DNA from: an uncultured Vampirovibrio sp.
GTDB taxonomy: Bacteria > Cyanobacteriota > Vampirovibrionia > Gastranaerophilales > Gastranaerophilaceae
Direction of reading: 5' to 3'
DNA: 64,000 nucleotides
NCBI GenBank assembly: GCA_910584405.1
Contig: CAJUAL010000003.1
Location: forward strand, 136,175-200,174
A program made the position numbers and the translations under genes. The notes under the pieces were generated by a model. It was not told where the DNA came from, searched no databases, and was given only the letters and a program-made list of their open reading frames with translations. The stretch's first letter is position 1, and each line of letters begins with the position of its first letter. Below are positions 33,767 to 41,934 of the stretch, piece by piece.

Positions 33767-34925
33767 TAAGAACGGATTTTTCGGAAATTATGGCGGACAG
33801 TTTATATCAGAAAGCTTAAAAGTCGAGTTTAATAATATTGCAAATGCTTTTTATGAATTAAAAGAAGACAAGACTTTTCAAGAAACTTTGAATTATTACT
33901 TAACTTATTATGTAGGGCGTCCGAGTCCTGTATATTATGCTAAAAATTTATCAGAGAAGTACGGTTGTGAAATATATTTAAAGCGTGAAGATTTAAACCA
34001 TACGGGCGCTCATAAAATTAATCACAGTATCGGTGAAGCTTTGCTTGCTAAAAAGATGGGTAAGACAAAGATTATTGCCGAAACAGGCGCAGGTCAGCAT
34101 GGAGTTGCTACGGCTACTGCGGCGGCTTTATTAGGCTTAAAGTGTGATATTTATATGGGAGAAAAGGATATTTTAAAACAGCAGCCTAATGTTCAAAAAA
34201 TGAAGTTATTAGGTGCAAATATCGTTTGTGTAAAAAGCGGAGAAAGAACATTAAAAGAGGCTGTTGATGAGGCGTTTGCAGCTTATACAAAAGAATATGA
34301 AACAGCCCTTTATGCAATAGGTTCTGTTGTCGGCCCTCATCCGTTTCCTGAAATTGTTGAATATTTTCAATCTGTTATAGGTAAAGAGGCTCGTGAACAG
34401 TTTCTTGACCAAACGGGTGTTTTGCCTGATTGTGTTATTGCGTGCGTTGGTGGTGGTTCTAACGCGATTGGAATTTTTAACGAATTTTTAAATGATGATG
34501 TTAAACTTATCGGGGTTGAACCTTTAGGCAAAGGAGAAAAGTTGGGTGATAATGCTGCAAGTTTAACTTATGGTAAAGAAGGTATCTTACACGGATTCAA
34601 GTGTCTTTTATTGCAAGACGAGAATGGCGACCTTGTAAATGCTTATTCTGTTGCAAGCGGACTTGATTACCCCGGAGTTGGGCCAAAGCACTGTTATCTG
34701 AAAGATATCGGTCGTGTTCATTATGAAACGGTTAATGATGAAGAAGCTTTGAACGCTTTTTACGAGCTTTCAAAAACAGAAGGAATAATTCCTGCGCTTG
34801 AAAGTTCTCACGCATTAGCCTTTGCGTTAAGATTTGCAAAAGCTAATGGCGGTAAAAAACTGTTGGTTAACCTATCAGGGCGCGGTGATAAAGATATTGA
34901 TTATATTTTATCCCTTAACGCTTAA
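33744..34925 (+). CDS. trpB: Tryptophan synthase beta chain
   Basis: 393 residues of the TrpB1 class. It has 'GFFGNYGGQFISESL', the PLP Lys in 'REDLNHTGAHKINHSIGEAL', 'ETGAGQHGVATATAAALLG', and the phosphate loop 'CVGGGSNAIG'. It makes tryptophan from indole and serine. No trpA lies next to it; the following gene is convergent. The pairing trpR-trpB recalls the trpRBA operon of Chlamydia, where TrpB can use scavenged indole. Its own ribosome site AAGGAG lies inside trpR. Confidence 0.96.
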   Translation: MNIDLNPDKNGFFGNYGGQFISESLKVEFNNIANAFYELKEDKTFQETLNYYLTYYVGRPSPVYYAKNLSEKYGCEIYLKREDLNHTGAHKINHSIGEALLAKKMGKTKIIAETGAGQHGVATATAAALLGLKCDIYMGEKDILKQQPNVQKMKLLGANIVCVKSGERTLKEAVDEAFAAYTKEYETALYAIGSVVGPHPFPEIVEYFQSVIGKEAREQFLDQTGVLPDCVIACVGGGSNAIGIFNEFLNDDVKLIGVEPLGKGEKLGDNAASLTYGKEGILHGFKCLLLQDENGDLVNAYSVASGLDYPGVGPKHCYLKDIGRVHYETVNDEEALNAFYELSKTEGIIPALESSHALAFALRFAKANGGKKLLVNLSGRGDKDIDYILSLNA

Positions 34926-35640
34926 TTGCTTTCATAAGGTTTGTCCAAACTTCTTCAATTGAACCGTTTGCGTCAATTGAGCTTAATGTCCCTTGCTCTT
35001 TGTAATAATTGATAAGCGGTGCGGTTTGTTCATCATAAGTTTTAAATCGAGCTTGTGCTATTTCTGCTGTATCGTCAGCTCTTTGTCTTAGCGGAATATG
35101 ACAAATATCGCATTCATTTTCAATTTTTGGAGCTTTGAATTTTGTATTATAAATTTCTCCACACTGAGGGCAAGATCTGCGATTAATGATTCTTTCCAGA
35201 AGAAGTTTCGGACTTACTTCAAAATTAATTGCCTGAAATATTGCTTTTTTTCCTGCGTCAATTCTTTGATTAATTCTATCAAGCAGGTGGGCTTGTTCAA
35301 TGTTTCTTGGAAAACCGTCCAGGATGTAGCCGTCTTTGCATTTTGAACTTGCAAGCATATTTTCTATTATTTTTGCAATCAATTTAGTAGGTACAAGCTG
35401 CCCTTTTTCAATAAATGATTTTGCAAGTAAACCTTCTTCTGTGCCTGAAGCAATTGCACTTCTTAAAAGTGAGCCCATATCGACATGCGGTAAGCCTAAC
35501 TCTTTTGATAAATGACTTGTTTGTGTACCTTTACCGCTTGCAGGTGGTCCGAAACATACTATTTTTCTTGGTATTCCACCGTTAAAAGATACGTCATTTT
35601 TGTTGTACTGATTTGTACAATTAATTGGATTGATTTTCAT
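34915..35640 (-). CDS. adk: Adenylate kinase with an N-terminal tag extension
   Basis: 241 residues. From residue 25 the sequence is a standard adenylate kinase: P-loop 'GPPASGKGTQTSHLSKELG', 'HVDMGSLLRSAI', 'GYILDGFPRNIEQA', a zinc-type lid 'CPQCGEIYN...CDICH' with four Cys, and 'RADDTAEIAQARFKTYDEQT'. It interconverts AMP, ADP and ATP. The first 24 residues (MKINPINCTNQYNKNDVSFN...) are extra relative to the family and match the tag seen on unrelated hypothetical proteins here. The 3' end overlaps trpB by 11 bp, convergently. Confidence 0.93.
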   Translation of the reverse strand: MKINPINCTNQYNKNDVSFNGGIPRKIVCFGPPASGKGTQTSHLSKELGLPHVDMGSLLRSAIASGTEEGLLAKSFIEKGQLVPTKLIAKIIENMLASSKCKDGYILDGFPRNIEQAHLLDRINQRIDAGKKAIFQAINFEVSPKLLLERIINRRSCPQCGEIYNTKFKAPKIENECDICHIPLRQRADDTAEIAQARFKTYDEQTAPLINYYKEQGTLSSIDANGSIEEVWTNLMKAIKR

Positions 35641-35801
35641 AATTTTTAATACCCCTATTTTTAATAAAATTTTTGTATAATGTTTAATTATTTCAGCAAT
35701 AATAGCAGAAACATTATAAAATCAATAGAAGAAAGGGATAAATATTAAGATATATTGAGGATATCTTCAAGCTAAGTTTTACCTTGCTCTCATAGCGCAG
35801 A

Positions 35802-35841
35802 TATAAATGTTTTCACAAGATAAAATGGCCCCGGCGCGATT
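35802..35841. repeat. Partial duplication of tRNA-Arg(CCU) 3' end and flank, copy 1
   Basis: 40 bp identical, but for one base, to 35984-36023. The last 16 bp (TGGCCCCGGCGCGATT) are the 3' end of the tRNA on the minus strand; the rest is its downstream flank. Confidence 0.8.
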
Positions 35842-35983
35842 GTCTTGCTCGTTTGCGATTAACGTGTCTGCGGATTTTCTTTTTCCAAGCATAGCTTGCT
35901 CCAAAGAAAACTCCTCCGCACTCAGCTCACTCGCGCTCGAACGACAAACAATGCTTTCGCATTGTGCGTTCTCATCGCGTGAC
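35842..35983. other. GC-richer spacer inside the tRNA-end duplication
   Basis: 142 bp of non-coding sequence, richer in GC than the region. It includes a 7-bp hairpin ACAATGC-TTTC-GCATTGT (35949-35966 area) and an imperfect larger hairpin near 35873-35915. No gene is recognised; the open frame crossing it runs into the tRNA. Confidence 0.4.
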
Positions 35984-36023
35984 TATAAATGTTTTCACAA
36001 AATAAAATGGCCCCGGCGCGATT
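35984..36023. repeat. Partial duplication of tRNA-Arg(CCU) 3' end and flank, copy 2 (at the intact tRNA)
   Basis: The matching 40-bp unit that includes the true 3' end of the tRNA gene (36008-36023). Direct repeats ending in a tRNA 3' part are the form left by site-specific integration, but the 182-bp spacing is far too short for an intact element. Confidence 0.75.
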
Positions 36024-36081
36024 CGAACGCGCGATCTTTGGTTTAGGAAACCACTGCTCTATCCTGCTGAGCTACGAAGCC
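36008..36081 (-). tRNA. tRNA-Arg (anticodon CCU)
   Basis: 74 nt on the minus strand: acceptor GGCTTCG/CGGGGCC with G-U pairs, D arm GCTC/GAGC, anticodon loop TTCCTAA (anticodon CCU) on a stem with one end mismatch, T arm GCGCG-TTCGAAT-CGCGC, discriminator A. CCA is not encoded. Confidence 0.9.
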
Positions 36082-36144
36082 AGTTAAAAAATATTCATGT
36101 TGTATGTGTATATATTACCACATAAATACTTTAAATGTGTACCT

Positions 36145-36969
36145 TTAATCTGATAAACCTTTCATGTCGATGAAACCGCTATATCCGAATTTTGCTAAAT
36201 CTGATATAGAATATCTCTTCCTTATAACTCCGTCATTTTGATTAATTTCTACAATTTCTCCGGCTTTTTGATCGCCAATTATTGAATCTGTCGAATTTAT
36301 ATACCTTTCATAGTTGTTATCACTTTTTGCTACATTTGCATTACCTTCTATTACATATACATAGTCACCTACTACTTTTTCAATCATACCAATGTGGCTG
36401 CTTGTAAAATGTTTTATTGTACCCTTTCCGTTTTCAAGGGCTTTTGCATAATATTCGGATTTCCAAATAATTAAATCTCCTTCTTTCATTTTGGAAAGTT
36501 GGGCTTTTATTTCTTTCTCTCGATTTTTTCTGTCTGATGTCATATTATTTTTTGACACATTTTTAGTTTTTATCGGGCGATATCTTTTTGACTTTGTTGC
36601 CCAATCTATATATTGGCTTACTGCATAAAATCCTTTTGTTGGATTTTTTATTCCTTTTTGAGCACAAACCTGATTCATCGCATATGTCATTGTATATGCA
36701 CACCATTGCTGGTTTGTGTAGGCTTTACCTGTTATGAATGCCGGAGCTTGTCCGTTTTTTTCGGTCTGCCCGATTAAATTTTGCATTACTTTCCCCATGT
36801 TTGTGCGATGGGCAATATTCATATTATTAGTTCTTGTAGTATCTGCACTAAATACGGAATTTTGTTTAACACTTTGTTGTCTTGGAGGTCGTTTATTAAT
36901 AATAACTTCTCTTGATTTAATATTATCTTGACGACATATGTTATTGGGGGTTTTTCTGTAACTTGTCAT
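36145..36969 (-). CDS. CHAP-like cysteine peptidase/amidase without Sec signal
   Basis: 274 residues. The catalytic region has 'TNQQWCAYTMTYAMNQV' (Cys), 'MKEGDLIIWKSEYY', 'FTSSHIGMIEKVVGDYVYVI' (His) followed by 'EGNAN'. These are the CHAP motifs also present in the gene at 32554, though the two differ elsewhere. The N-terminal 75 residues are polar, rich in Asn, Arg and Thr, with no signal peptide; a ribosome site GGAG 8 bp upstream supports the start. An 'IIWKSEYYAKALENGKGTIK' insertion precedes the His. Probably a peptidoglycan hydrolase exported by a non-Sec path, or an intracellular effector. Confidence 0.75.
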   Translation of the reverse strand: MTSYRKTPNNICRQDNIKSREVIINKRPPRQQSVKQNSVFSADTTRTNNMNIAHRTNMGKVMQNLIGQTEKNGQAPAFITGKAYTNQQWCAYTMTYAMNQVCAQKGIKNPTKGFYAVSQYIDWATKSKRYRPIKTKNVSKNNMTSDRKNREKEIKAQLSKMKEGDLIIWKSEYYAKALENGKGTIKHFTSSHIGMIEKVVGDYVYVIEGNANVAKSDNNYERYINSTDSIIGDQKAGEIVEINQNDGVIRKRYSISDLAKFGYSGFIDMKGLSD

Positions 36970-37151
36970 ATTCTATCTCCAAATTTCTTTACTTTTTATT
37001 TAACGGTATTTTTTTTGAAAACTTTAATAAAACATTTAAAATTTTATTTTTGTGTTTCATTTACCTCTGTTTGGGTTATAATAAAAACTGTAAACGGAAG
37101 TGTATAACTTAAAGGCGTTAGATGATGCGCAGAAAGAAAAGGTAAATTATT

Positions 37152-39290
37152 ATGAAACCTGAAACAAAATCTTTTCAATTAGAAATCGGTGGCAAAGCCG
37201 TTACTATTGAAACCGGGAAGTATGGTCAATCTACTAACGGTTCTGTTACAGTAAGATGCGGTGATACAATGTTATTTGTTCATTGTGTTGTATCAAAAGA
37301 ACCAAGAGTTGGTATCGACTTTTTCCCTTTATTAATTGATTATGAAGAAAGAATGTCTTCAATCGGTAGAATCCCTGGCGGTTACAACCGTTCTGAAGGT
37401 AAAGCAAGCGATAAAGCTATCCTTGTTTCAAGATTGATAGACAGACCTATCAGACCTTTATTCCCTAAAGGTTATAGAAATGATATTCAAATTGTAGCTC
37501 AATTGTTCAGCTATGATCAGGAAAATCAACCTGATACATTAGCAATGTTAGGTGCTTCTTGTGCTTTAATGCTTTCTGGAGCTCCTTTTGAAGGTCCTAT
37601 CGGTGCTGTTAGAGTTTCTCGCGACAGCGAAGGTAACTTAATTGCTAACCCTACTCACAGACAAGCTAAAGAATCTGATTTAGATATCGTTGTTGCAGGT
37701 ACTCACGATTCTGTAATTATGGTTGAAGCAGGCTGTAAATTCGTTACTGAAGACGATATTATGGCTGCTGTTGAGTTCGCGCAAGAAGAAATTAAAAAAC
37801 AATGTGAAGCTCAAGTTGAATTTGCTAAACTTTGCGGTGTTGAAAAAGAAGTGTTTGTAAACCCTTATGATACAACCGAGTTGAAAAATATTATCAATGA
37901 AACAGCAGGAGCTATGATTTTTGATGCTTATCATAATTTTGACAGAGCTTATCGCCAAGAAAAATTAGAAGAAGCTAAAAAACTTGTTAAAGAAAAAATT
38001 GACGCTTTAGCTGATGATCATTATATTAAACAAATTATTGAAGAAACAGGTATTGACTTTGTTGCTGAAGAATTTAAAAATGCTGAAAAGAAAATCATGA
38101 GAACAATGATTCTTGATGAAGGCGTTAGAGCTGACGGAAGAAAACCAACCGAAGTTCGTCCTATCTGGTGCGAAGTTGGTGTAATCCCACGTGCTCACGG
38201 TTCAGCTGTGTTTACAAGAGGTCAAACTCAGGTTTTATCAGTTGCAACTTTGGCAGGTCCTGCTATGAAGCAAGAACTTGACGGTGTTGATCCTGAAACT
38301 GAAAAAACATATATGCACAAATACATCTTCCCGGGATTCTCAGTTGGTGAAGTGAAACCTCTAAGAGGACCAGGCAGACGTGAAGTTGGTCACGGTGCTT
38401 TAGCAGAAAGAGCTAATGTTCCTGCTCTTCCTTCTCAAGAAGAGTTCGGGTACACAATCCGTGTAACCTCTGATGTTTTAGAATCTAACGGTTCAACTTC
38501 TATGGCTTCAACTTGCGGTTCTTCAATGGCATTGATGAACGCAGGTGTTCCTGTTAAATGTATGATTGGCGGTGTTGCTATGGGTATGATTACCGAAGAA
38601 GGTAAAGAACCTGTTGTATTAACTGACATTCAAGGTATTGAAGACTTCTTGGGCGATATGGACTTTAAAGTTACAGGTAACGATACAGGAATTACAGCTC
38701 TTCAAATGGATATGAAGGCTAAAGGTATTGCTAATGCTACATTAAGAAGAGCTTTGGCTCAAGCTAAAGAAGGCAGATTACATATCTTAGGTAAAATGAG
38801 AGAAGCAATCACCGAACCTGGACCTATGTCACCGTTTGCACCAAGCATTACTACAATGACTATTCCGACAGAAGATATCGGAACAGTTATCGGACCAGGC
38901 GGAAAACAAATCCGTGCAATTATTGATGCTTCAGGTGCTGAAATTGATATTCAGGATTCAGGTGTTGTAACTATTACTTCTAACGATCAGGAAGGCGCTC
39001 AAATCGCAATTAAGATGATTAAAGATTTGACGTTTAAACCAGAAGTCGGAATGGTTATAAAAGGTAAAGTTATTAGAATTATTCCTATCGGTGCCTTTGT
39101 TGAATTAGGCGGAGGCAAAGACGGTATGGTTCACATTTCTCAAGTTTGCAATGAAAGAATTGAAACTATTGAGCCTCATTTGACTATCGGACAAGAAGTC
39201 GTAGTTAAAGTTATCAAAATCGACGAAAAAGGTCGTGTAAACTTGACTATCAAAGGTGTAACCGATGAGGACAGAGCTAAAGCTCAATAA
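37152..39290 (+). CDS. pnp: Polyribonucleotide nucleotidyltransferase (PNPase)
   Basis: 712 residues, full length. Two RNase PH domains flank a helical linker: 'GVDFFPLLIDYEERM'-like 'GIDFFPLLIDYEERMSS' and 'GGYNRSEGKASDKAILVSRL' in the first, 'GVRADGRKPTEVRPIWCEVG' and 'RRALAQAKEGRLHILGKM' in the second. A KH domain ('IGPGGKQIRAIIDASGAEID') and a C-terminal S1 domain ('GMVHISQVCNERIETIEPHL') follow. It degrades RNA phosphorolytically from the 3' end. TATAAT at 37077-37082 gives a leader of about 60 nt; no strong leader hairpin is seen. Confidence 0.98.
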   Translation: MKPETKSFQLEIGGKAVTIETGKYGQSTNGSVTVRCGDTMLFVHCVVSKEPRVGIDFFPLLIDYEERMSSIGRIPGGYNRSEGKASDKAILVSRLIDRPIRPLFPKGYRNDIQIVAQLFSYDQENQPDTLAMLGASCALMLSGAPFEGPIGAVRVSRDSEGNLIANPTHRQAKESDLDIVVAGTHDSVIMVEAGCKFVTEDDIMAAVEFAQEEIKKQCEAQVEFAKLCGVEKEVFVNPYDTTELKNIINETAGAMIFDAYHNFDRAYRQEKLEEAKKLVKEKIDALADDHYIKQIIEETGIDFVAEEFKNAEKKIMRTMILDEGVRADGRKPTEVRPIWCEVGVIPRAHGSAVFTRGQTQVLSVATLAGPAMKQELDGVDPETEKTYMHKYIFPGFSVGEVKPLRGPGRREVGHGALAERANVPALPSQEEFGYTIRVTSDVLESNGSTSMASTCGSSMALMNAGVPVKCMIGGVAMGMITEEGKEPVVLTDIQGIEDFLGDMDFKVTGNDTGITALQMDMKAKGIANATLRRALAQAKEGRLHILGKMREAITEPGPMSPFAPSITTMTIPTEDIGTVIGPGGKQIRAIIDASGAEIDIQDSGVVTITSNDQEGAQIAIKMIKDLTFKPEVGMVIKGKVIRIIPIGAFVELGGGKDGMVHISQVCNERIETIEPHLTIGQEVVVKVIKIDEKGRVNLTIKGVTDEDRAKAQ

Positions 39291-39311
39291 GTTTTAAAAG
39301 GTTAAACTGAT

Positions 39312-39346
39312 AAAAAGAAACGGGAAAAACTTCCCGTTTCTTTTTT
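39312..39346. terminator. Bidirectional terminator after pnp
   Basis: AAAAAGAAACGGGAA, AAAC and TTCCCGTTTCTTTTT form a 15-bp stem. It ends pnp and, from the other side, the 819-residue gene whose stop lies next to it. Confidence 0.85.
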
Positions 39347-39347
39347 A

Positions 39348-41807
39348 TTATAAATCATGATTTGTTACTTTTGCTAATAATTTAAGGTTATCATTATTGA
39401 ATATTGGAATTATTTCTGTTTCAACAATTGCTTCTTGCAAATTTTTATCTCCATTTTTATCAAGAAGGTATCTTAATGTTGTATTGTCATTTGTAATTAC
39501 ATTTTTGGAGATTACTTCAATTATGTTTTTCTTTATTTTAGCATTTTCTTTTAATTTTAGACCGTTCATTGTTAATTTAAAATTCCTTGATATCTCTGGA
39601 GTTTTGAAATATTCGGTATTTTCTGGATTCATATTTACCATAATATTGAAAAATTTGTTAAGAATACTTATTTTTTCTTTGTTTGTAAGAGGTGTATTAT
39701 ATTTTTGCAGAATATTATCCATTATTTCTGCGGTATTTTCTTTATCTTTTCCTATTTTTAAGAACCAGATTCCTGCTTCAAGCTCATTGATATCCATATA
39801 ACCTATTATATGGTTTTTCATATTCCTTATATTTTCACTAACTCGTTCGTACATTCTGGCTGTTGTTTCGGCTTTTTCTTCTTCACTGACGTTTTCGTCA
39901 ACTAAACCGGCATCTTCCAGTGTACGGATTCTTTCTTGTACCAGAGTTTTTAAATATTCTTTGCTTGGAGCTTTTAGTGTTGTAGAATATTCTCTTATTG
40001 CTTGTTTTACTCTTTTAATAAATTGAGGATATTTCTTTTCAAAGTCTTGATGAATTTCTGTCAGTACGTCAAAAATTTCATCTTGCGATGGAAGTTGGGC
40101 TTTTATTTCAGCTTTAACATTTTTGTTAAATAATTCTTGTTCTTCTTCTGTACGTACTACGTTATCAGGGAAAAATACACTGTCTTGCAGCAGGTCTTTT
40201 ACGTTAATTGCATAACCCAATAAGATATTTTCTGTCATTTTTGGGTGATTAAGTGCAAATTTTTTGAATTTTTCGCAATAGCTTTTTGGAGTATTCGGGT
40301 GTTCATCCTGCATAATACTTTTCTCAAATATTTCTTTTAGGTCTATTGCAACTCTGATATCTGTGTCGCATACGTTGAATTTAAACATCTGAGCTGTCGG
40401 ATTTTTCGCTAGAACTTCTTCAAACGTTGTTTCTATTGTTTGATTATCAAGAGGTTTCTTTGGTGTTGTTTCCTCTTGTACTTCTCCGTAGCGTTCAAGA
40501 AAATGTTCTTCCCATTGCTTTTGCATTTCGTCGTGTTCTGCGTATCTTTTATCGCGGTTTGGTTTGATTGTTTGCGTATAATCCAAGAGTTCAATAAAAT
40601 CAGTGGTTACAAAATCTATAGGCTTTTGGTTTTCTGTTTTTGATGTAATTTGTTCATAGTTGTTGTTTATTGGAATAAGCCCGCCTGCGCCGTATACATC
40701 TTCGAATAACTCCATTGTATCGGTAATTGCAGTGGAGTAATTGTCTAAAAGTTCACGGTTATCATTCCAGAATCTTTTTGTTGTCGGATTTGGGTCAAAT
40801 TCGTAAAAATATCTCATTTCTTCGGACAAATGAACTTTATCTGCTGCAACAGTCATTATAGGGCTTAAGTATTTAATGATAAAAGAAGCTTCAGGGTCAT
40901 CTTTGCTGAATCTTCTCCTTACTGCTTTTTCAACGGTTTCAGAATCAATATTTCCGTTAGTTTTTTTTATATCATTTTTTATTTGGTCTTTTTGGTATTT
41001 TTTCAGAGTATATTTTCTGGGTGCTCTTTTTGTGGTAGGTTCGTCTGTTTTTGTTGTTTTTGTTCGTTGTGAAGATGTATCGGATTTTTGATTAGCTTCT
41101 GTTCTGTTCGGGTCTACCATGTTTTTGGGAAGAGTTACGAAGAATTTCTTATATTCATCTCTGGTTGCTATAAATGAGTGCCAGAATCCGATATTCGGGA
41201 ATTTTATTCCATATGCACCTGTTGTATCATAGGTAACAGGTTCTGTGATAAATCCTTTGTATTCTTCGTTGATATCTTTTTCGAGGAAATCTTTACTTAT
41301 TTCTTTAAGTGTTTTGCCTTCTTTATAAATTTTTTTTAAAAGATACATTCCAAAATCATCTGAGCCGTCTTTTAAAAGCGGGGTATCACTTAAATCCCTT
41401 GCGACTTTTATTTCAGACAGGATACCTTTTCTTGCATTTTTTCTGAGTGGATGAAGGTTATTAAATAAATCTTCTTTTGGATAATATTTACTTTTTACTT
41501 CTTCAAAATCCTTGGCATTATCAAGATGTTTGAAAACCACGTTCATCATTTGTTCCGGCGGAATGTGTTTGCGATTTTCTTTGTCATAGTTAAGGTAATT
41601 TCTCATTGAGTATGGCATACTTTGAGCATTAAATTCGTAAAAGTCTTCCGGAGTTCTTGCACCAAAGCTTATATTAAAATCTTTATATGTTATAGGATTG
41701 TAAGATACAGAGTTTGATCTTTGCGGATTTTGTTGCTGCTGTTTTGTTATTAATGTCTTCTTATTATTATATGAGGGGTATGTTTGCGGGTTAAATTGTA
41801 TTTTCAT
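39348..41807 (-). CDS. Large tagged hypothetical protein (819 aa)
   Basis: 819 residues, not recognised. The first 50 residues are Gln/Asn/Tyr-rich (MKIQFNPQTYPSYNNKK...) and end in 'NISFGART' (residues 45-52), the same tag as in adenylate kinase and five hypotheticals. A second low-complexity Thr/Lys-rich linker ('DTSSQRTKTTKTDEPTTKRA') lies around residues 242-262 and separates an N-terminal domain from a long, acidic, helical C-terminal part. No signal peptide, membrane helix or enzyme motif is seen. Highly hydrophilic; a cytoplasmic scaffold or an exported effector are both possible. Single-gene transcript. Confidence 0.6.
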   Translation of the reverse strand: MKIQFNPQTYPSYNNKKTLITKQQQQNPQRSNSVSYNPITYKDFNISFGARTPEDFYEFNAQSMPYSMRNYLNYDKENRKHIPPEQMMNVVFKHLDNAKDFEEVKSKYYPKEDLFNNLHPLRKNARKGILSEIKVARDLSDTPLLKDGSDDFGMYLLKKIYKEGKTLKEISKDFLEKDINEEYKGFITEPVTYDTTGAYGIKFPNIGFWHSFIATRDEYKKFFVTLPKNMVDPNRTEANQKSDTSSQRTKTTKTDEPTTKRAPRKYTLKKYQKDQIKNDIKKTNGNIDSETVEKAVRRRFSKDDPEASFIIKYLSPIMTVAADKVHLSEEMRYFYEFDPNPTTKRFWNDNRELLDNYSTAITDTMELFEDVYGAGGLIPINNNYEQITSKTENQKPIDFVTTDFIELLDYTQTIKPNRDKRYAEHDEMQKQWEEHFLERYGEVQEETTPKKPLDNQTIETTFEEVLAKNPTAQMFKFNVCDTDIRVAIDLKEIFEKSIMQDEHPNTPKSYCEKFKKFALNHPKMTENILLGYAINVKDLLQDSVFFPDNVVRTEEEQELFNKNVKAEIKAQLPSQDEIFDVLTEIHQDFEKKYPQFIKRVKQAIREYSTTLKAPSKEYLKTLVQERIRTLEDAGLVDENVSEEEKAETTARMYERVSENIRNMKNHIIGYMDINELEAGIWFLKIGKDKENTAEIMDNILQKYNTPLTNKEKISILNKFFNIMVNMNPENTEYFKTPEISRNFKLTMNGLKLKENAKIKKNIIEVISKNVITNDNTTLRYLLDKNGDKNLQEAIVETEIIPIFNNDNLKLLAKVTNHDL

Positions 41808-41934
41808 TTTGAACTCCTATATTGAATCTGTCATTTTAAGCGTTCTCAAGATTCTTTTTTGCTACTGGATTCATAAATAATTCACATTATTTAATATTTT
41901 ATGTTAAAATATCAAAGAAAAGGGAGTATAAATT

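Noticed and set aside
35807..36046. Open frame of 79 codons across the tRNA-Arg duplication
   Set aside because: It reads through the tRNA 3' end and the GC-rich spacer, has no ribosome site and looks unlike the coding sequence of this genome.
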